Assembly: GCF_001421435.1 (NCBI RefSeq)
Contig: NZ_LMKA01000078.1
Location: forward strand, 2,084 to 35,566
Source: Chryseobacterium sp. Leaf201
GTDB lineage: Bacteria; Bacteroidota; Bacteroidia; Flavobacteriales; Weeksellaceae
Length of the DNA stretch: 33,483 nt
Direction of reading: 5' to 3'
Positions 7,373 to 15,768 of this stretch are shown in pieces. The position numbers and the translations under genes are program-made. How positions within the stretch are numbered: position 1 is the first letter of the stretch; each line of letters begins with the position of its first letter. Below the pieces are notes generated by a model. That model saw only the letters and a program-made list of their open reading frames with translations, did no database searches and was not told the origin of the DNA.

Positions 7373-7939
7373 TTATTCAACGGATTGTATTTTCTCTAAT
7401 TCTGCCCTTACCCTGTTTTCTGCTTTCTGCCGCAGTTCAGGGTTTCCGTCTTTTAAAGCCTGTATAATGGCCAGGCATTCCTTTAAATATCGTTCGGCAA
7501 AAGACGGGTCGCTTTGCGGAATTTCCGCTGCATTGTCAAGGATATCCGCATATTTGATCGTCTGGGCATCAGGGCTGATCGTGCTCAGGCGTTTCAGTTC
7601 CTTTTTCTTTCTTTTGTACCGGTTGAATGCGGGATCGTTTTTCTTTACGTAAACATCCGTCAGCTCTACTACCAGTTTCAGGGTTTCATTTTTCTGCGGT
7701 TCGTCCATCAGACGGTCCAGAAATACCGAAATGTCATCAGCCGTACATGCTGTGTCCTCAATCACATCATGCAGAACGGCTGCAGCCAGTACGGTGATAC
7801 GCTCTGTGTACTGCCGGCAGGTTTCCATTACCCTTACAGGATGGACGATATATCGGTCCGGACTGTATTTCCTGGTCTGGTCCCCATGGGCGGCATCTGC
7901 AAATTCTATAACGGTGCTTATGATTTCTGAATGGTCCAT
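7373..7939 (-). CDS. HD-domain protein, small alarmone hydrolase (SpoT/MESH1-like)
   Basis: The 188-residue product carries the HD phosphohydrolase signature of RelA/SpoT hydrolase domains: FADAAHGDQTRKYSPDRYIVHP (His33), LAAAVLHDVIEDT (His57-Asp58 and Glu61-Asp62) and IKYADILDNA (Asp132). These residues bind Mn2+ in (p)ppGpp 3'-pyrophosphohydrolases. There is no synthetase, TGS or ACT domain, so this is a stand-alone hydrolase-type protein. Degrading (p)ppGpp is the family expectation, though some members act on other nucleotides. It heads a two-gene operon with the luciferase-like oxidoreductase. Confidence 0.8.
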   Translation of the reverse strand: MDHSEIISTVIEFADAAHGDQTRKYSPDRYIVHPVRVMETCRQYTERITVLAAAVLHDVIEDTACTADDISVFLDRLMDEPQKNETLKLVVELTDVYVKKNDPAFNRYKRKKKELKRLSTISPDAQTIKYADILDNAAEIPQSDPSFAERYLKECLAIIQALKDGNPELRQKAENRVRAELEKIQSVE

Positions 7940-8210
7940 ACTGATTCTGTTTCCCGTGACAACGGAGTGAAAAAAGCAACTGCCTTGCCATAGGCTCCCC
8001 TCAAAACACTTTTAAATACCACGTGTGACCCTGAAATCAGACCTTTGAAAAGCAGGCAGGGGCTCTTCCGGAAAATTTGAATTCCGTCACCATACAATTG
8101 CTGTTACATTGATACCACATGGTTAAAAAGTATATTTTATGAAAATACCTGAAATAACCTGAATTATGGCTGCATTCTGCATTATACCGTAATCTATAAC
8201 TCCTATCCGT

Positions 8211-8262
8211 ATATGACCTAGGTCATATCAGTATAAAATCAATACTTCTATCTTTGATAAAC
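8211..8262 (+). promoter_or_regulatory. FNR-like box and promoter upstream of Crp/Fnr gene 1
   Basis: A perfect 18-base palindrome, ATATGACCTAGGTCATAT (8211-8228), has the 5-4-5 core ATGAC-CTAG-GTCAT (8213-8226). Exactly 22 bases later comes TATCTTTG (8249-8256), the Bacteroidota -7 element (TAnnTTTG). The palindrome centre is 36.5 bases from the last G of that element, so about -41 from the likely transcription start: the class II activator position. The same geometry recurs at 17087-17130, 18431-18475 and, as a half-site, 18724-18767. Confidence 0.75.
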
Positions 8263-8535
8263 ACACCTAAACCTACATTATGAAAACATCCGGACTTATC
8301 CCTATAAGGTCAGTTTAACATGCTTTTTTGCGTCAACCACAACCCTGCAGGAAATTCTCAGCAGGCCGGTTCTTTACACAGAAACAAACCGTCGAAATAA
8401 ACGGCAGATTGCCTGTATTAAAGGCCGGAACCTGACATGATCTGCGGTCGCTGCCTGTTTACAGATGAAATAACCTCTGAGCTGCGTATACCAACGGAGC
8501 ATGAACATTAAACCAAACCACAAAAATTATATATT
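8263..8535 (+). other. Long leader of Crp/Fnr gene 1, with a 12-codon ORF
   Basis: About 270 bases lie between the predicted start site and the regulator gene. An ATG at 8280 opens MKTSGLIPIRSV and stops at 8316-8318. This ATG is 24 bases after the promoter G, exactly as for the 69-codon gene at 17063, so it may be a leader peptide or the rest of a decayed small gene. No clear riboswitch or terminator fold was seen. Confidence 0.35.
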
Positions 8536-9132
8536 ATGTCTATTAAAACAAAACTCCTGCATTCGGTAGGGGGCACGGAAGAACATTACCATGCAGGGGA
8601 CTGCATTTTCAGTGAAGGCGGCACCCCGCTGTTTTATTACCAGATTGCCGAAGGAAACGTAAAGCTGAATAACTACAGTGAAGACGGTAAGGAACTGATC
8701 CAGAATATACTGCCACCCGGCTCCTGCTTCGGCGAATCTATGCTGTTCCTGAAAAAGCCCTATCCTATAAATGCCTTTGCGCTTACGGACTGTACCGTAC
8801 TTAAGGTCCACAGGGATAAATTCCTGGCGTTGCTGGACGTGTACCCTCACACGGCACTTGAGATCTGTGAGGCGCTGTCTGAAAAAACGTACAATAAATA
8901 CCTGATGATGCGCAAAATTTCAAGCAAAAGCGCTGTTGAGAGGCTTACGGAAATAATGAATATGATGAAAGAGCCGCAGCCGAACAAGGATAAGTTCTCC
9001 TTTGAAATTCCGCATACGAGGCAGCAGCTGGCGTCCCTCACAGGCCTGTGCGTGGAGACTGCAATCCGTGCCATAAAAAGGATGGAAGAGAAAAATGTAC
9101 TGAAGATCAGAAACAGGAAAATTTTCTATTGA
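8536..9132 (+). CDS. Crp/Fnr-family transcriptional regulator 1
   Basis: The 198-residue product has an N-terminal cyclic-nucleotide-binding-type beta roll (residues 15-110, including YHAGDCIFSEGG and PPGSCFGESML), a dimer helix and a C-terminal winged helix (155-198). The recognition helix SLTGLCVETAIRAIKRM has V173, E174 and R178 where FNR has V208, E209 and R213, so TGA-type half-sites are expected. The N-terminal cysteine cluster of oxygen-sensing FNR is absent. It is collinear without gaps with regulator 2 (17610-18206), so the two are recent paralogues. It is preceded by an FNR-like box and promoter 280 bases upstream and followed by a terminator. The effector is unknown. Confidence 0.9.
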   Translation: MSIKTKLLHSVGGTEEHYHAGDCIFSEGGTPLFYYQIAEGNVKLNNYSEDGKELIQNILPPGSCFGESMLFLKKPYPINAFALTDCTVLKVHRDKFLALLDVYPHTALEICEALSEKTYNKYLMMRKISSKSAVERLTEIMNMMKEPQPNKDKFSFEIPHTRQQLASLTGLCVETAIRAIKRMEEKNVLKIRNRKIFY

Positions 9133-9140
9133 TACCAATA

Positions 9141-9193
9141 AGGCCTCGGCAGGCACACCGTTTCGGCTGTTGTTTCTGAGGCCTGTTTTTTTT
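9141..9193 (+). terminator. Terminator of Crp/Fnr gene 1
   Basis: AGGCCTC (9141-9147) pairs with GAGGCCT (9178-9184) and is followed by G and eight T residues. It lies 9 bases after the stop, between two convergent genes. Confidence 0.7.
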
Positions 9194-9210
9194 ATGTATA
9201 CGTTCCGGTT

Positions 9211-9567
9211 TCAATTAAGAAGCTTCCGGATCCTGTCCAGCACATTGCCGATATCAAACGGCTTGGAAATAAAATCATCAGGCTCACAGAGGTTTTCAAA
9301 ATGCACCAGGCCCGCATGCGCACTCATGATGATGACGGGAATATTTTTATTATCATGATCCTCTTTGATCTGCCGGCACAGATCAATTCCGGAACCGTCA
9401 GGCAGCATCACATCGAACAGATAGAGATCCGGTGTTTCATGGATATCACGTTCTGTAAATTCGCCTGCCGTAGCAAAGGACTTTACGTCATAATTTTCAG
9501 AGGTCAGAAATATTTCTAAAACTTCCCTAATCGCTTCATTATCTTCCACTAAAAAAATCTTTCTCAT
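9211..9567 (-). CDS. Single-domain response regulator (CheY-like receiver)
   Basis: With the start at ATG 9567 (MRKIFLVEDNEAIRE) the product is 118 residues, a complete receiver domain with no output domain. Visible are the acidic pair in VEDNE, the phosphoacceptor Asp52 in LFDVMLPDGSG, Ser82 in IIMSAHA and Lys102 in FISKPFD. A TTG five codons upstream is a less likely start. It lies downstream of the histidine kinase gene on the same strand, 240 bases after its stop. I infer it receives phosphate from that kinase or modulates it; with no DNA-binding domain it must act on another protein. Confidence 0.85.
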   Translation of the reverse strand: MRKIFLVEDNEAIREVLEIFLTSENYDVKSFATAGEFTERDIHETPDLYLFDVMLPDGSGIDLCRQIKEDHDNKNIPVIIMSAHAGLVHFENLCEPDDFISKPFDIGNVLDRIRKLLN

Positions 9568-9807
9568 GCCGTTGTCAATCAATAATTACACCACATCAGA
9601 TGTAATTCTGAAGGCAGGTACATTATCCTTAAATTCATATACCATTAATTCTTACCCTTTTTTAACTTTATTTCAAACGGATATACCCTGCAGACAATGA
9701 AGATGATGCAGGGTTTTACGTGAATTTAAATGGGCTAAACCTAATAAACAGTCAGAAAAATAAAGTTTAAAGTTTTATGCGTTTCAGGATTGAAATTTAA
9801 ACCCGTT

Positions 9808-12555
9808 TTAAAGATTTTCTTTATTGATAACAGGCAGGGTAAACCAGAATTCGCTTCCTTTCCCCATTTCGCTTTCCACCCCTATTTTCCCGCCGTGGTT
9901 TTTAATGATTTCTGCACTGATGTACAGTCCCAATCCCAATCCGGTAAATTTCCGGTCCTGATAATCAGTCCTGTAATACCGCTTGAAAAGGTGCTTTATT
10001 TTCTCTGGCGGAATTCCCGGGCCGTGATCGATAACACTTATTTTTATTTCGTAATCATTAAGCCGGCTTGCATTCACGGTAATGGTCTCGGAATCCGGGG
10101 CATATTTTAAGGCATTGTTAATGAAATTCACAATAACCTGCCCCACCTGCTGGCTGTCTGCCTCTATAAACAGTGAGGTATCTCCCGTAAAAACGATTTC
10201 CTGGTCTGTCTGGCGGATTAAATCTGAACAGCAGTCATTGAACAGCTCGGAGAGGATGATTTCTTTCTTTTCAACCTTCAGCTGCCCCTGCTCGATCCTT
10301 CCGGTATCCAGCAGATCCGTAATCAGACACGAAAGCTTATCCAGGCTTTTTACCGACTGTTCCAAAAGCCGGGTGCGGGATTCGGACGGCAACTTTTCAT
10401 GTGACCGCTGCAGCAGTTGTAATGAAGCCTTCAGGGCAGTAACCGGTGTTTTCAGTTCATGGCTGGCAATGCTGATAAAATCATCTTTCCCCTGCATGAT
10501 TAATCTTCTCGACGTGACATCCATAAAAGTACCGATCCCGCCGGTAAGCCGGCCTTCATGGTCAAATATAGGGGCCGCATTGATGGAAATATAGAAACAT
10601 TCCCTGTCAGGCGGCTGAACTGCGATTTCATAATCATACACTGGTTTGCCCGTGCGCATCATAACAGACATCGGGTGTTCTTCTGACGGAAGAGGGGTGC
10701 CGTCCAGCCTCAGGTTCTGCCATTCAGGAGCATCATAGGTCCTTTCCTTGATCTTGCTCTCGCTCAGTCCTAAAATCTGCTGTGCCATGGGGTTTGCATA
10801 GATCATCCGTCCATCTGCATCGGTTACGCCTACTCCTTCAGCCATGGTTTCGAGTATGCTGTGGAGTCTCTGCTCGCTGTTCCTTAATATTTCCTCCAGC
10901 TCCGTTTTTTCAACAATCGTCCGGTCCTGGTCCTGAATGGCGAGCATCTGCGGAGTTACTTCCACCGCCATATCAATCACCCCGGTTACCTTTCCGTTTT
11001 CTACATAAGGCGTGTACGAAAAATTAAAAAAACCTTCTTCCAGGTTCCCGTTGCGGTTAAGCATTACAGGATTGGAATAATCAGATATGGATTTCCCTTC
11101 CGTGAAGGTCTTCATTAACAGATCGGCTGCCTTCTGGCCCTTCAGTTCAGGAAGCTCTTCAAATAAAGGTTTCCCGATAATGGATGCATCCTTCCCGATC
11201 AGCTCAAGCATCTGCCTGTTGATCATCGAGACAATGAAATTATCCCCTTTTACCAGCATCATTGCCACCGGGGCCTGTGCGATAAGGTTGGTAAAGCTGG
11301 CCTGGGTTTCGGAAAGTTTCCCGTTAAGCTGTGTTATGGTATTATTTAATGCCCTGAGCTCTTTATTCCTGTATTCCAGAGCTTTATTAGAGCCATCCAG
11401 CCTTGTAATGCTGTCCCGGAACTCTTTGCCGTCATATGCCAGGCTGTTGTTTTCTTTCTTCAGCCGGTCATTCAGAAGCGATATTTTCCGGTTGGCCTGC
11501 TCCAGCTGTTCATTGATCGTGCTGTACTCTTCATTGAGGGTACCGAGCTCTTCATTGGTCATCTGCAGTTCCTCGTTAAGCACCGTAAGTTCTTCATTGA
11601 ACTCCTGCAGGAGCAGTTCCTTGTTTTCCAGCAGCTTTTTTGCCGCCACTTTTTCTGAAACATCCGTAACGGTAGCCATGACAGGTCCTGTCTGATGATC
11701 AGGGCTTAACAGCGGCTGAAAATGAATGTCCAGGTATTTGATTTCCTTGTTTCCTGAAATATAGGTGGTGAATTCAATCTCATGCAGGGATACCCGTTCT
11801 CCTGATGTATGCATCTGGGAAAGCTGATCAGAAAATACCTGACCATCGAGTACTGGAAAAGCCTTACGCAATGGTTTTCCGATAAGATTGTCTCCGCCGT
11901 TGCCGTAGATTTTAAGCATCTCAGGGTTTGCCGTTTCAATAAGCATTTCGGTTCCCTGCAGCACGGCCAGCCCTGCCGGTGCGGTCTCTATAAACCCATA
12001 CATCCTGTCTTCCGTAAACGCAAGTTTATGAAGGGCCTGTATTAACTGTTCGTTAGCCTTATTAAGCTTTTCATTAACCGTGCGGTATTCCTGATTGGCT
12101 GCGGCGAGCTGTTTATTGATCTGCTGTTCCCGTTCTTCTTTTTCCCGGACCAGCTCCCAGGCTTTTACCCTTTCGGTTACATCCGTTGCCGTATGAAGGA
12201 TACAGTATACTTCGCCCTCCTTATTAAGGATCGGCTTATAAATAAAATCAAAATAAGAAGTCAACATCTCGCCGTTGATTTCCAGGGTGGCGGGCGTATC
12301 ATGGGCTTCGTAGGTTTTACCCGTTGCCCATACATTTTTCAGCAGGCCGGTAAAAGGCTGGCCTTCCATCTCCGGAAGTGCTTCTTCAAATGTTTTGCCG
12401 TGTATAGAAGGATCCTTCCCCCATATGGCAAGCATGGCCCCGTTAACGAGCTGGATTTTGAGTTCAGGGCCTGTATAAACGGCGGTTGCACCGCTGGACT
12501 GACTGAGGATTTCAACCAATGCATCACTTCCCAAAGCTGAAAAAAATCTATACAT
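9808..12555 (-). CDS. Multi-PAS sensor histidine kinase
   Basis: The 915-residue soluble protein has no membrane segment. In order: PAS 1 (about 15-130), coiled coil (135-175), PAS 2 (185-300), long coiled coil rich in LNEEL-type heptads (302-415), PAS 3 (420-540), PAS 4 (565-685), HisKA with phosphoacceptor His699 in SIASHELKTP, and HATPase_c with N box FINNALKYAP (about 811-820), G1 DHGPGIPP (843-850) and G2 GLGLGLYIS (872-880). Kinase and phosphotransfer residues are complete. The several PAS domains suggest cytosolic sensing of a small ligand or redox cue. A TACCTTTG promoter element lies about 100 bases upstream. A single-domain response regulator follows, and the Crp/Fnr gene 1 unit is convergent. 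Confidence 0.9.
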   Translation of the reverse strand: MYRFFSALGSDALVEILSQSSGATAVYTGPELKIQLVNGAMLAIWGKDPSIHGKTFEEALPEMEGQPFTGLLKNVWATGKTYEAHDTPATLEINGEMLTSYFDFIYKPILNKEGEVYCILHTATDVTERVKAWELVREKEEREQQINKQLAAANQEYRTVNEKLNKANEQLIQALHKLAFTEDRMYGFIETAPAGLAVLQGTEMLIETANPEMLKIYGNGGDNLIGKPLRKAFPVLDGQVFSDQLSQMHTSGERVSLHEIEFTTYISGNKEIKYLDIHFQPLLSPDHQTGPVMATVTDVSEKVAAKKLLENKELLLQEFNEELTVLNEELQMTNEELGTLNEEYSTINEQLEQANRKISLLNDRLKKENNSLAYDGKEFRDSITRLDGSNKALEYRNKELRALNNTITQLNGKLSETQASFTNLIAQAPVAMMLVKGDNFIVSMINRQMLELIGKDASIIGKPLFEELPELKGQKAADLLMKTFTEGKSISDYSNPVMLNRNGNLEEGFFNFSYTPYVENGKVTGVIDMAVEVTPQMLAIQDQDRTIVEKTELEEILRNSEQRLHSILETMAEGVGVTDADGRMIYANPMAQQILGLSESKIKERTYDAPEWQNLRLDGTPLPSEEHPMSVMMRTGKPVYDYEIAVQPPDRECFYISINAAPIFDHEGRLTGGIGTFMDVTSRRLIMQGKDDFISIASHELKTPVTALKASLQLLQRSHEKLPSESRTRLLEQSVKSLDKLSCLITDLLDTGRIEQGQLKVEKKEIILSELFNDCCSDLIRQTDQEIVFTGDTSLFIEADSQQVGQVIVNFINNALKYAPDSETITVNASRLNDYEIKISVIDHGPGIPPEKIKHLFKRYYRTDYQDRKFTGLGLGLYISAEIIKNHGGKIGVESEMGKGSEFWFTLPVINKENL

Positions 12556-12655
12556 TTATTATAGAAAGCATATTAAATTAGTATAAGGAAAATATGATTT
12601 CAGAATAAATATATTATCAAGATTTTTATTATTTTCCATGTTTAAGAACAACAGA

Positions 12656-12663
12656 CAAAGGTA
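12656..12663 (-). promoter_or_regulatory. Promoter -7 element for the histidine kinase
   Basis: CAAAGGTA on the plus strand reads TACCTTTG on the minus strand, matching TAnnTTTG, about 100 bases before the kinase ATG. No FNR-like palindrome precedes it. Confidence 0.45.
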
Positions 12664-12714
12664 AAAAGAATTTCTGTAACTCCGTATGAAATACCTCAGG
12701 GGCACCGTCATTTT

Positions 12715-13476
12715 TTAATCTATCCAGGCTTTCATATATTCCCTGTTCAGCCTTGCAATATTGTCCAGGGAAATAAGCTTGGGACACTCCACTTCGCATG
12801 CCCCGATGACGGAACAGTGCCCAAAGCCTTCTTCATCCATGGTTTTGACCATATTGAGCACCCTCCTCTTCCTTTCTACCTGGCCCTGCGGAAGCAAAGC
12901 GAAGTGAGAGACTTTTGCCCCTACAAAAAGCATGGCCGCACCATTCGGGCAGGTGGCTACGCAGGCCCCGCAGCTGATACAGGATGCCGCATCCATGGAA
13001 GCTTCTGCCGCCTCTTTGTCTACAGGGATCGCATTCGCATCCAGGGTATTTCCTGAGGTATTGACCGAGATAAATCCGCCCGCTGCCATAATCCGGTCAA
13101 AAGCGCTTCTGTCTACAATGAGATCTTTAATAACCGGGAATGCGACACTTCGCCACGGTTCGATGACAATGGTCTGGTTATCGGTAAACATACGCATATG
13201 AAGCTGGCAGGTGGCCACACCGGTATCCGGGCCGTGTGCCCTACCGTTGATATAGAGGGAACACATCCCGCAGATGCCTTCCCGGCAGTCATGATCAAAA
13301 GCCACGGGTTCTTTATCTTCATCAATAAGCCTGGCGTTGAGGACATCCAGCATTTCCAGGAATGACGAATCTGTAGAGACGTCTGAAATTTTATAGGTCT
13401 CGAACTGCCCTTTTGTCTTCCTGTTTTTCTGCCGCCAGATCTTAAGGGTAAGGTTTAAGTTATTTTTTGCACTCAT
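12715..13476 (-). CDS. sdhB: Succinate dehydrogenase/fumarate reductase iron-sulfur subunit
   Basis: The 253-residue protein carries all cluster ligands of the SdhB/FrdB family. The [2Fe-2S] set is C64, C69, C72 and C90 ([10 protein letters not shown] ... ATC). The ferredoxin-like half has C166, C169, C172 and C176 ([11 protein letters not shown]), then C221, C227 and C231 ([11 protein letters not shown]). It passes electrons from the flavoprotein subunit to the quinone site of complex II in the inner membrane. In Bacteroidota it is normally the last gene of sdhCAB; here neither sdhC nor sdhA is next to it. The upstream neighbour is glsB. It may be a displaced or second copy. Confidence 0.93.
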   Translation of the reverse strand: MSAKNNLNLTLKIWRQKNRKTKGQFETYKISDVSTDSSFLEMLDVLNARLIDEDKEPVAFDHDCREGICGMCSLYINGRAHGPDTGVATCQLHMRMFTDNQTIVIEPWRSVAFPVIKDLIVDRSAFDRIMAAGGFISVNTSGNTLDANAIPVDKEAAEASMDAASCISCGACVATCPNGAAMLFVGAKVSHFALLPQGQVERKRRVLNMVKTMDEEGFGHCSVIGACEVECPKLISLDNIARLNREYMKAWID

Positions 13477-13574
13477 AATGATGTATGTTTTGGTGTTTTT
13501 TTATTTAAATGATAGCCTTGCTGGAACTGTAAATTAAAATGCAGCAACAGGACAATTAAATCAGCATTAACCAA

Positions 13575-13832
13575 TTACCGGTACCTGTCGGATACCCCGA
13601 AAATCAGCAGTACCGCCACAGCGCCTGAAACCGGAGCAGTAACCGGTAAGAATCCCAGGAGATTTTCCCGGCTGTCCACAGTTGCCATATTCACTAAAGA
13701 TCCGCTGACCATGGCTCCCGCCACGCCCAGAATGACAAAAAGCACCCAGCCCCGGCCGGATGATTCTTTTACGGTGGATTTTGCAATAAGCCCGACGATA
13801 AGCCCGACAAGCATCCATGCTAAAATTTCCAT
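13575..13832 (-). CDS. GlsB/YeaQ/YmgE-family stress membrane protein
   Basis: The start is taken at ATG 13832 (MEILAWMLVGLIVGLIAKST), giving 85 residues, the usual length for the family; a TTG nine codons upstream is less likely. Three hydrophobic, glycine-rich segments are visible: AWMLVGLIVGLIA, GWVLFVILGVAGAMVSG and GAVAVLLIFG. These small inner-membrane proteins (transglycosylase-associated family) are typically induced by general or osmotic stress, and their biochemistry is poorly known. It sits in a run of minus-strand genes with short gaps (sdhB, glsB, secreted protein, cinA-like), so co-transcription is possible. Confidence 0.85.
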   Translation of the reverse strand: MEILAWMLVGLIVGLIAKSTVKESSGRGWVLFVILGVAGAMVSGSLVNMATVDSRENLLGFLPVTAPVSGAVAVLLIFGVSDRYR

Positions 13833-13895
13833 AGGTATGTTTTTATTGAGGTCAATCAATGATCAGTCTATATACTCATTTATTTATCTATTTAT

Positions 13896-14363
13896 TTAAA
13901 GGGTGCGTTTACAGGCCAGTACAACCTGGTAGGCTCCGGTGCCCGTTACCTGGTCCGTTATGGAAATGGTGGTATTTTCCCTGACAAACTGCGATACGGT
14001 TATACCGCCATCCGGCATTTTCTTCCTGCCGGAATAAATGTAGCCGAGAGCGGGCAAATCCTTCTTTAATCCCTCAATACGGACAGGTGACCCGTCAACA
14101 ATGCTGATTACGTTTGAACAGCCGGTACTGTTTCTGATCACGGTGACTACCATAAGTTTACCGGCTTCACCGCTGTTGTTGGTATAGACTTTCTGATCTG
14201 TTTCTTCAATATCATGTACTCTCTCAAAGCCGTATTTCGAAACCATGACCTGATCCAGATTTTCAAATAGATGTTTTGCCGTCTCAAGAATCCGGGAAGC
14301 ATTCAGTTCCTGGGATTTACCGGTACTGAATAACAGCAGAAAGACCAGCAGTAAAAATCTCAT
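13896..14363 (-). CDS. Small secreted protein of unknown function
   Basis: The start is chosen at ATG 14363 (MRFLLLVFLLLFSTGKSQEL), which gives a typical signal peptide cleaved near GKSQ and a 155-residue precursor. No domain is recognised. The mature part has two well-spaced cysteines (STGCSNVIS and VVLACKRTL) that could form a disulfide, and a C-terminal half rich in short beta-like stretches. It lies 63 bases after the CinA-like gene and 63 before glsB, all on one strand, so it is probably part of the same transcription unit of stress-type genes. Confidence 0.6.
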   Translation of the reverse strand: MRFLLLVFLLLFSTGKSQELNASRILETAKHLFENLDQVMVSKYGFERVHDIEETDQKVYTNNSGEAGKLMVVTVIRNSTGCSNVISIVDGSPVRIEGLKKDLPALGYIYSGRKKMPDGGITVSQFVRENTTISITDQVTGTGAYQVVLACKRTL

Positions 14364-14426
14364 ATTCAAATTATATCGTTGTTTTATTTAATTATCTTTT
14401 CTCTTTTAAAAACAGCGTGCAACAAC

Positions 14427-14948
14427 CTAGCCCTCTCCGTTCATTTCATTTTTGAGGATATGGTAAAGCTTCAGCTGGCCGAGGAATTTTTGCAGGATCT
14501 TTTCCGTATAATAGGATTTGATCAGCATAGAATCTTTTTTGCTGTCAAATTCCAGCTTGTCTGAAAACACGGCAGTCCCTTTATATGAAATGGAATAATA
14601 GGCATAAATCTCGTAGGCCGATTGCCTTTCCGGCCTGCAGTAGCCGGAGGTGGCAATACACCATTCGCTGTCGAAAATCCTTGAGGCATGGCATCCCATT
14701 TTGTCGACCGCCATACCGGACACGCCGTTGCTGTCTCTTATTTCTGCCGTATCGATATTAAGCAGCCTTACCATTTTATCAGGGGTATGCACGGTTATGC
14801 CGCCTTTATAGAACAGTTTTGAATTGTTCAATTCCGAAAAGGCCAGCTGCAGAAGTCCTGCGGTTACGCTCTCAGCTATTGAAATCGTTTCATGGCAGTT
14901 CATGAAATTTTCGCTGATTTCTTCGAGAAGTGCCTTATTGAATTGCAT
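14427..14948 (-). CDS. CinA C-terminal / PncC-like nicotinamide-nucleotide amidase
   Basis: The 173-residue protein corresponds to the C-terminal domain of CinA alone. It shows ETISIAESVTAGLLQ (Glu26-Ser27, the conserved ES-T-G motif of the active site), FYKGGITVHTPDKMVRLLNI, GVSGMAVDKMGCHAS and a CIATSGYCRPE stretch replacing the usual TGIAGP. The family deamidates nicotinamide mononucleotide to nicotinate mononucleotide in pyridine-nucleotide recycling. The altered TGIAGP region means activity on that substrate is not certain. The gene heads a minus-strand run with the small secreted protein and glsB. Confidence 0.75.
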   Translation of the reverse strand: MQFNKALLEEISENFMNCHETISIAESVTAGLLQLAFSELNNSKLFYKGGITVHTPDKMVRLLNIDTAEIRDSNGVSGMAVDKMGCHASRIFDSEWCIATSGYCRPERQSAYEIYAYYSISYKGTAVFSDKLEFDSKKDSMLIKSYYTEKILQKFLGQLKLYHILKNEMNGEG

Positions 14949-15113
14949 TGTATGTTTATTTATTCTGGTTTGTTATTCCCCGCTGATTGTTGCCGATAGC
15001 GGGATGCTGTATGTCATTTATTTTTATTCCTTCCTCCTTATGTATTGCCGCACAGATGACAAATGAATCAATACAACATCCTTTTATCGTAGAGTTCTCA
15101 TGGTTATATGTGA

Positions 15114-15701
15114 TTAATCTTCCTGCCGGGCATCAAAATTAATATGGGTTTCCGCAATCTCGGTAAGATTATAATCTGTCTCTTCTTCTTCCTGCAGTGT
15201 TTTTTCAAGAAGGTCCGCGGCTTTGTTGTGGCCCATGGTGATGGCAAGCTGGGCAAGCCCGCCGTAGGCTGCGATCTCATAATGTTCCACTTTCTGGGCA
15301 GCAATAATAAGGGCGGCATCGCGGGTTGCAGATCCTTCCTCAGTAGTCCTGATGATTTCTTCTCCCTCTTTAATCAGGCCATCCATGGCTTCACATGGTT
15401 TCTGCTCGGGGGTCTGATCAATCAGTTTAAAGACTTTGTCTAAGCGGCTGATGTGCTTTTGGGTCTGCAGCCGGTGGTCTTCAAAAGCATCTTTCAGTTC
15501 TTCCGTGGTTGCCGCATCATGCATGGTCTGGAGCGCATCCAGCAGTTTGTGTTCAACATAATAGATATCTTTTAAAGCATCCACAAAGAACTTATGCAGC
15601 GGGGCATTTTTCATTTCATTTGCGGTTGTGGCTGCATCGCCTGCCTGCGTTTTTTCTGCGGCTGCAGATGCTGTGCTATTTTCTTTGGTTTTAGTCGCCA
15701 T
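15114..15701 (-). CDS. YciE/YciF-type ferritin-like protein (DUF892)
   Basis: The 195-residue product has a low-complexity Ala/Thr/Lys N-terminus (1-33), then a ferritin-like four-helix domain beginning LHKFFVDALKDIYYVEHKL and continuing KVEHYEIAAYGGLAQLA and LLEKTLQEEEETDYNL. The E-x6-Y and E-x2-H pairs on these helices match the di-iron ligands of the YciF family, which responds to stress. It lies directly downstream of the KGG-repeat gene, separated by a terminator. A YciF-type protein next to a YciG-type (KGG) protein is the arrangement known from the enterobacterial yciGFE operon. Confidence 0.85.
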   Translation of the reverse strand: MATKTKENSTASAAAEKTQAGDAATTANEMKNAPLHKFFVDALKDIYYVEHKLLDALQTMHDAATTEELKDAFEDHRLQTQKHISRLDKVFKLIDQTPEQKPCEAMDGLIKEGEEIIRTTEEGSATRDAALIIAAQKVEHYEIAAYGGLAQLAITMGHNKAADLLEKTLQEEEETDYNLTEIAETHINFDARQED

Positions 15702-15731
15702 AATGGATTTGTTTTGAGAGTATTAAAAAAG

Positions 15732-15760
15732 ATTGCCTCCTGCCTGTAACAGGAGGCAAT
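15732..15760 (-). terminator. Strong terminator between the KGG gene and the DUF892 gene
   Basis: Perfect 11-base arms ATTGCCTCCTG and CAGGAGGCAAT with a 7-base loop. On the minus strand it is followed by CTTTTTTAATA, so it ends the KGG-repeat transcript 9 bases after the stop. Read-through or a separate promoter is needed for the DUF892 gene. Confidence 0.85.
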
Positions 15761-15768
15761 GGTAAAAA

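Noticed and set aside
15004..15017. ATGCT-GTAT-GTCAT upstream of the CinA-like gene as another FNR-like box
   Set aside because: The left arm is poor and no TAnnTTTG element lies at the 22-base distance on the minus strand.
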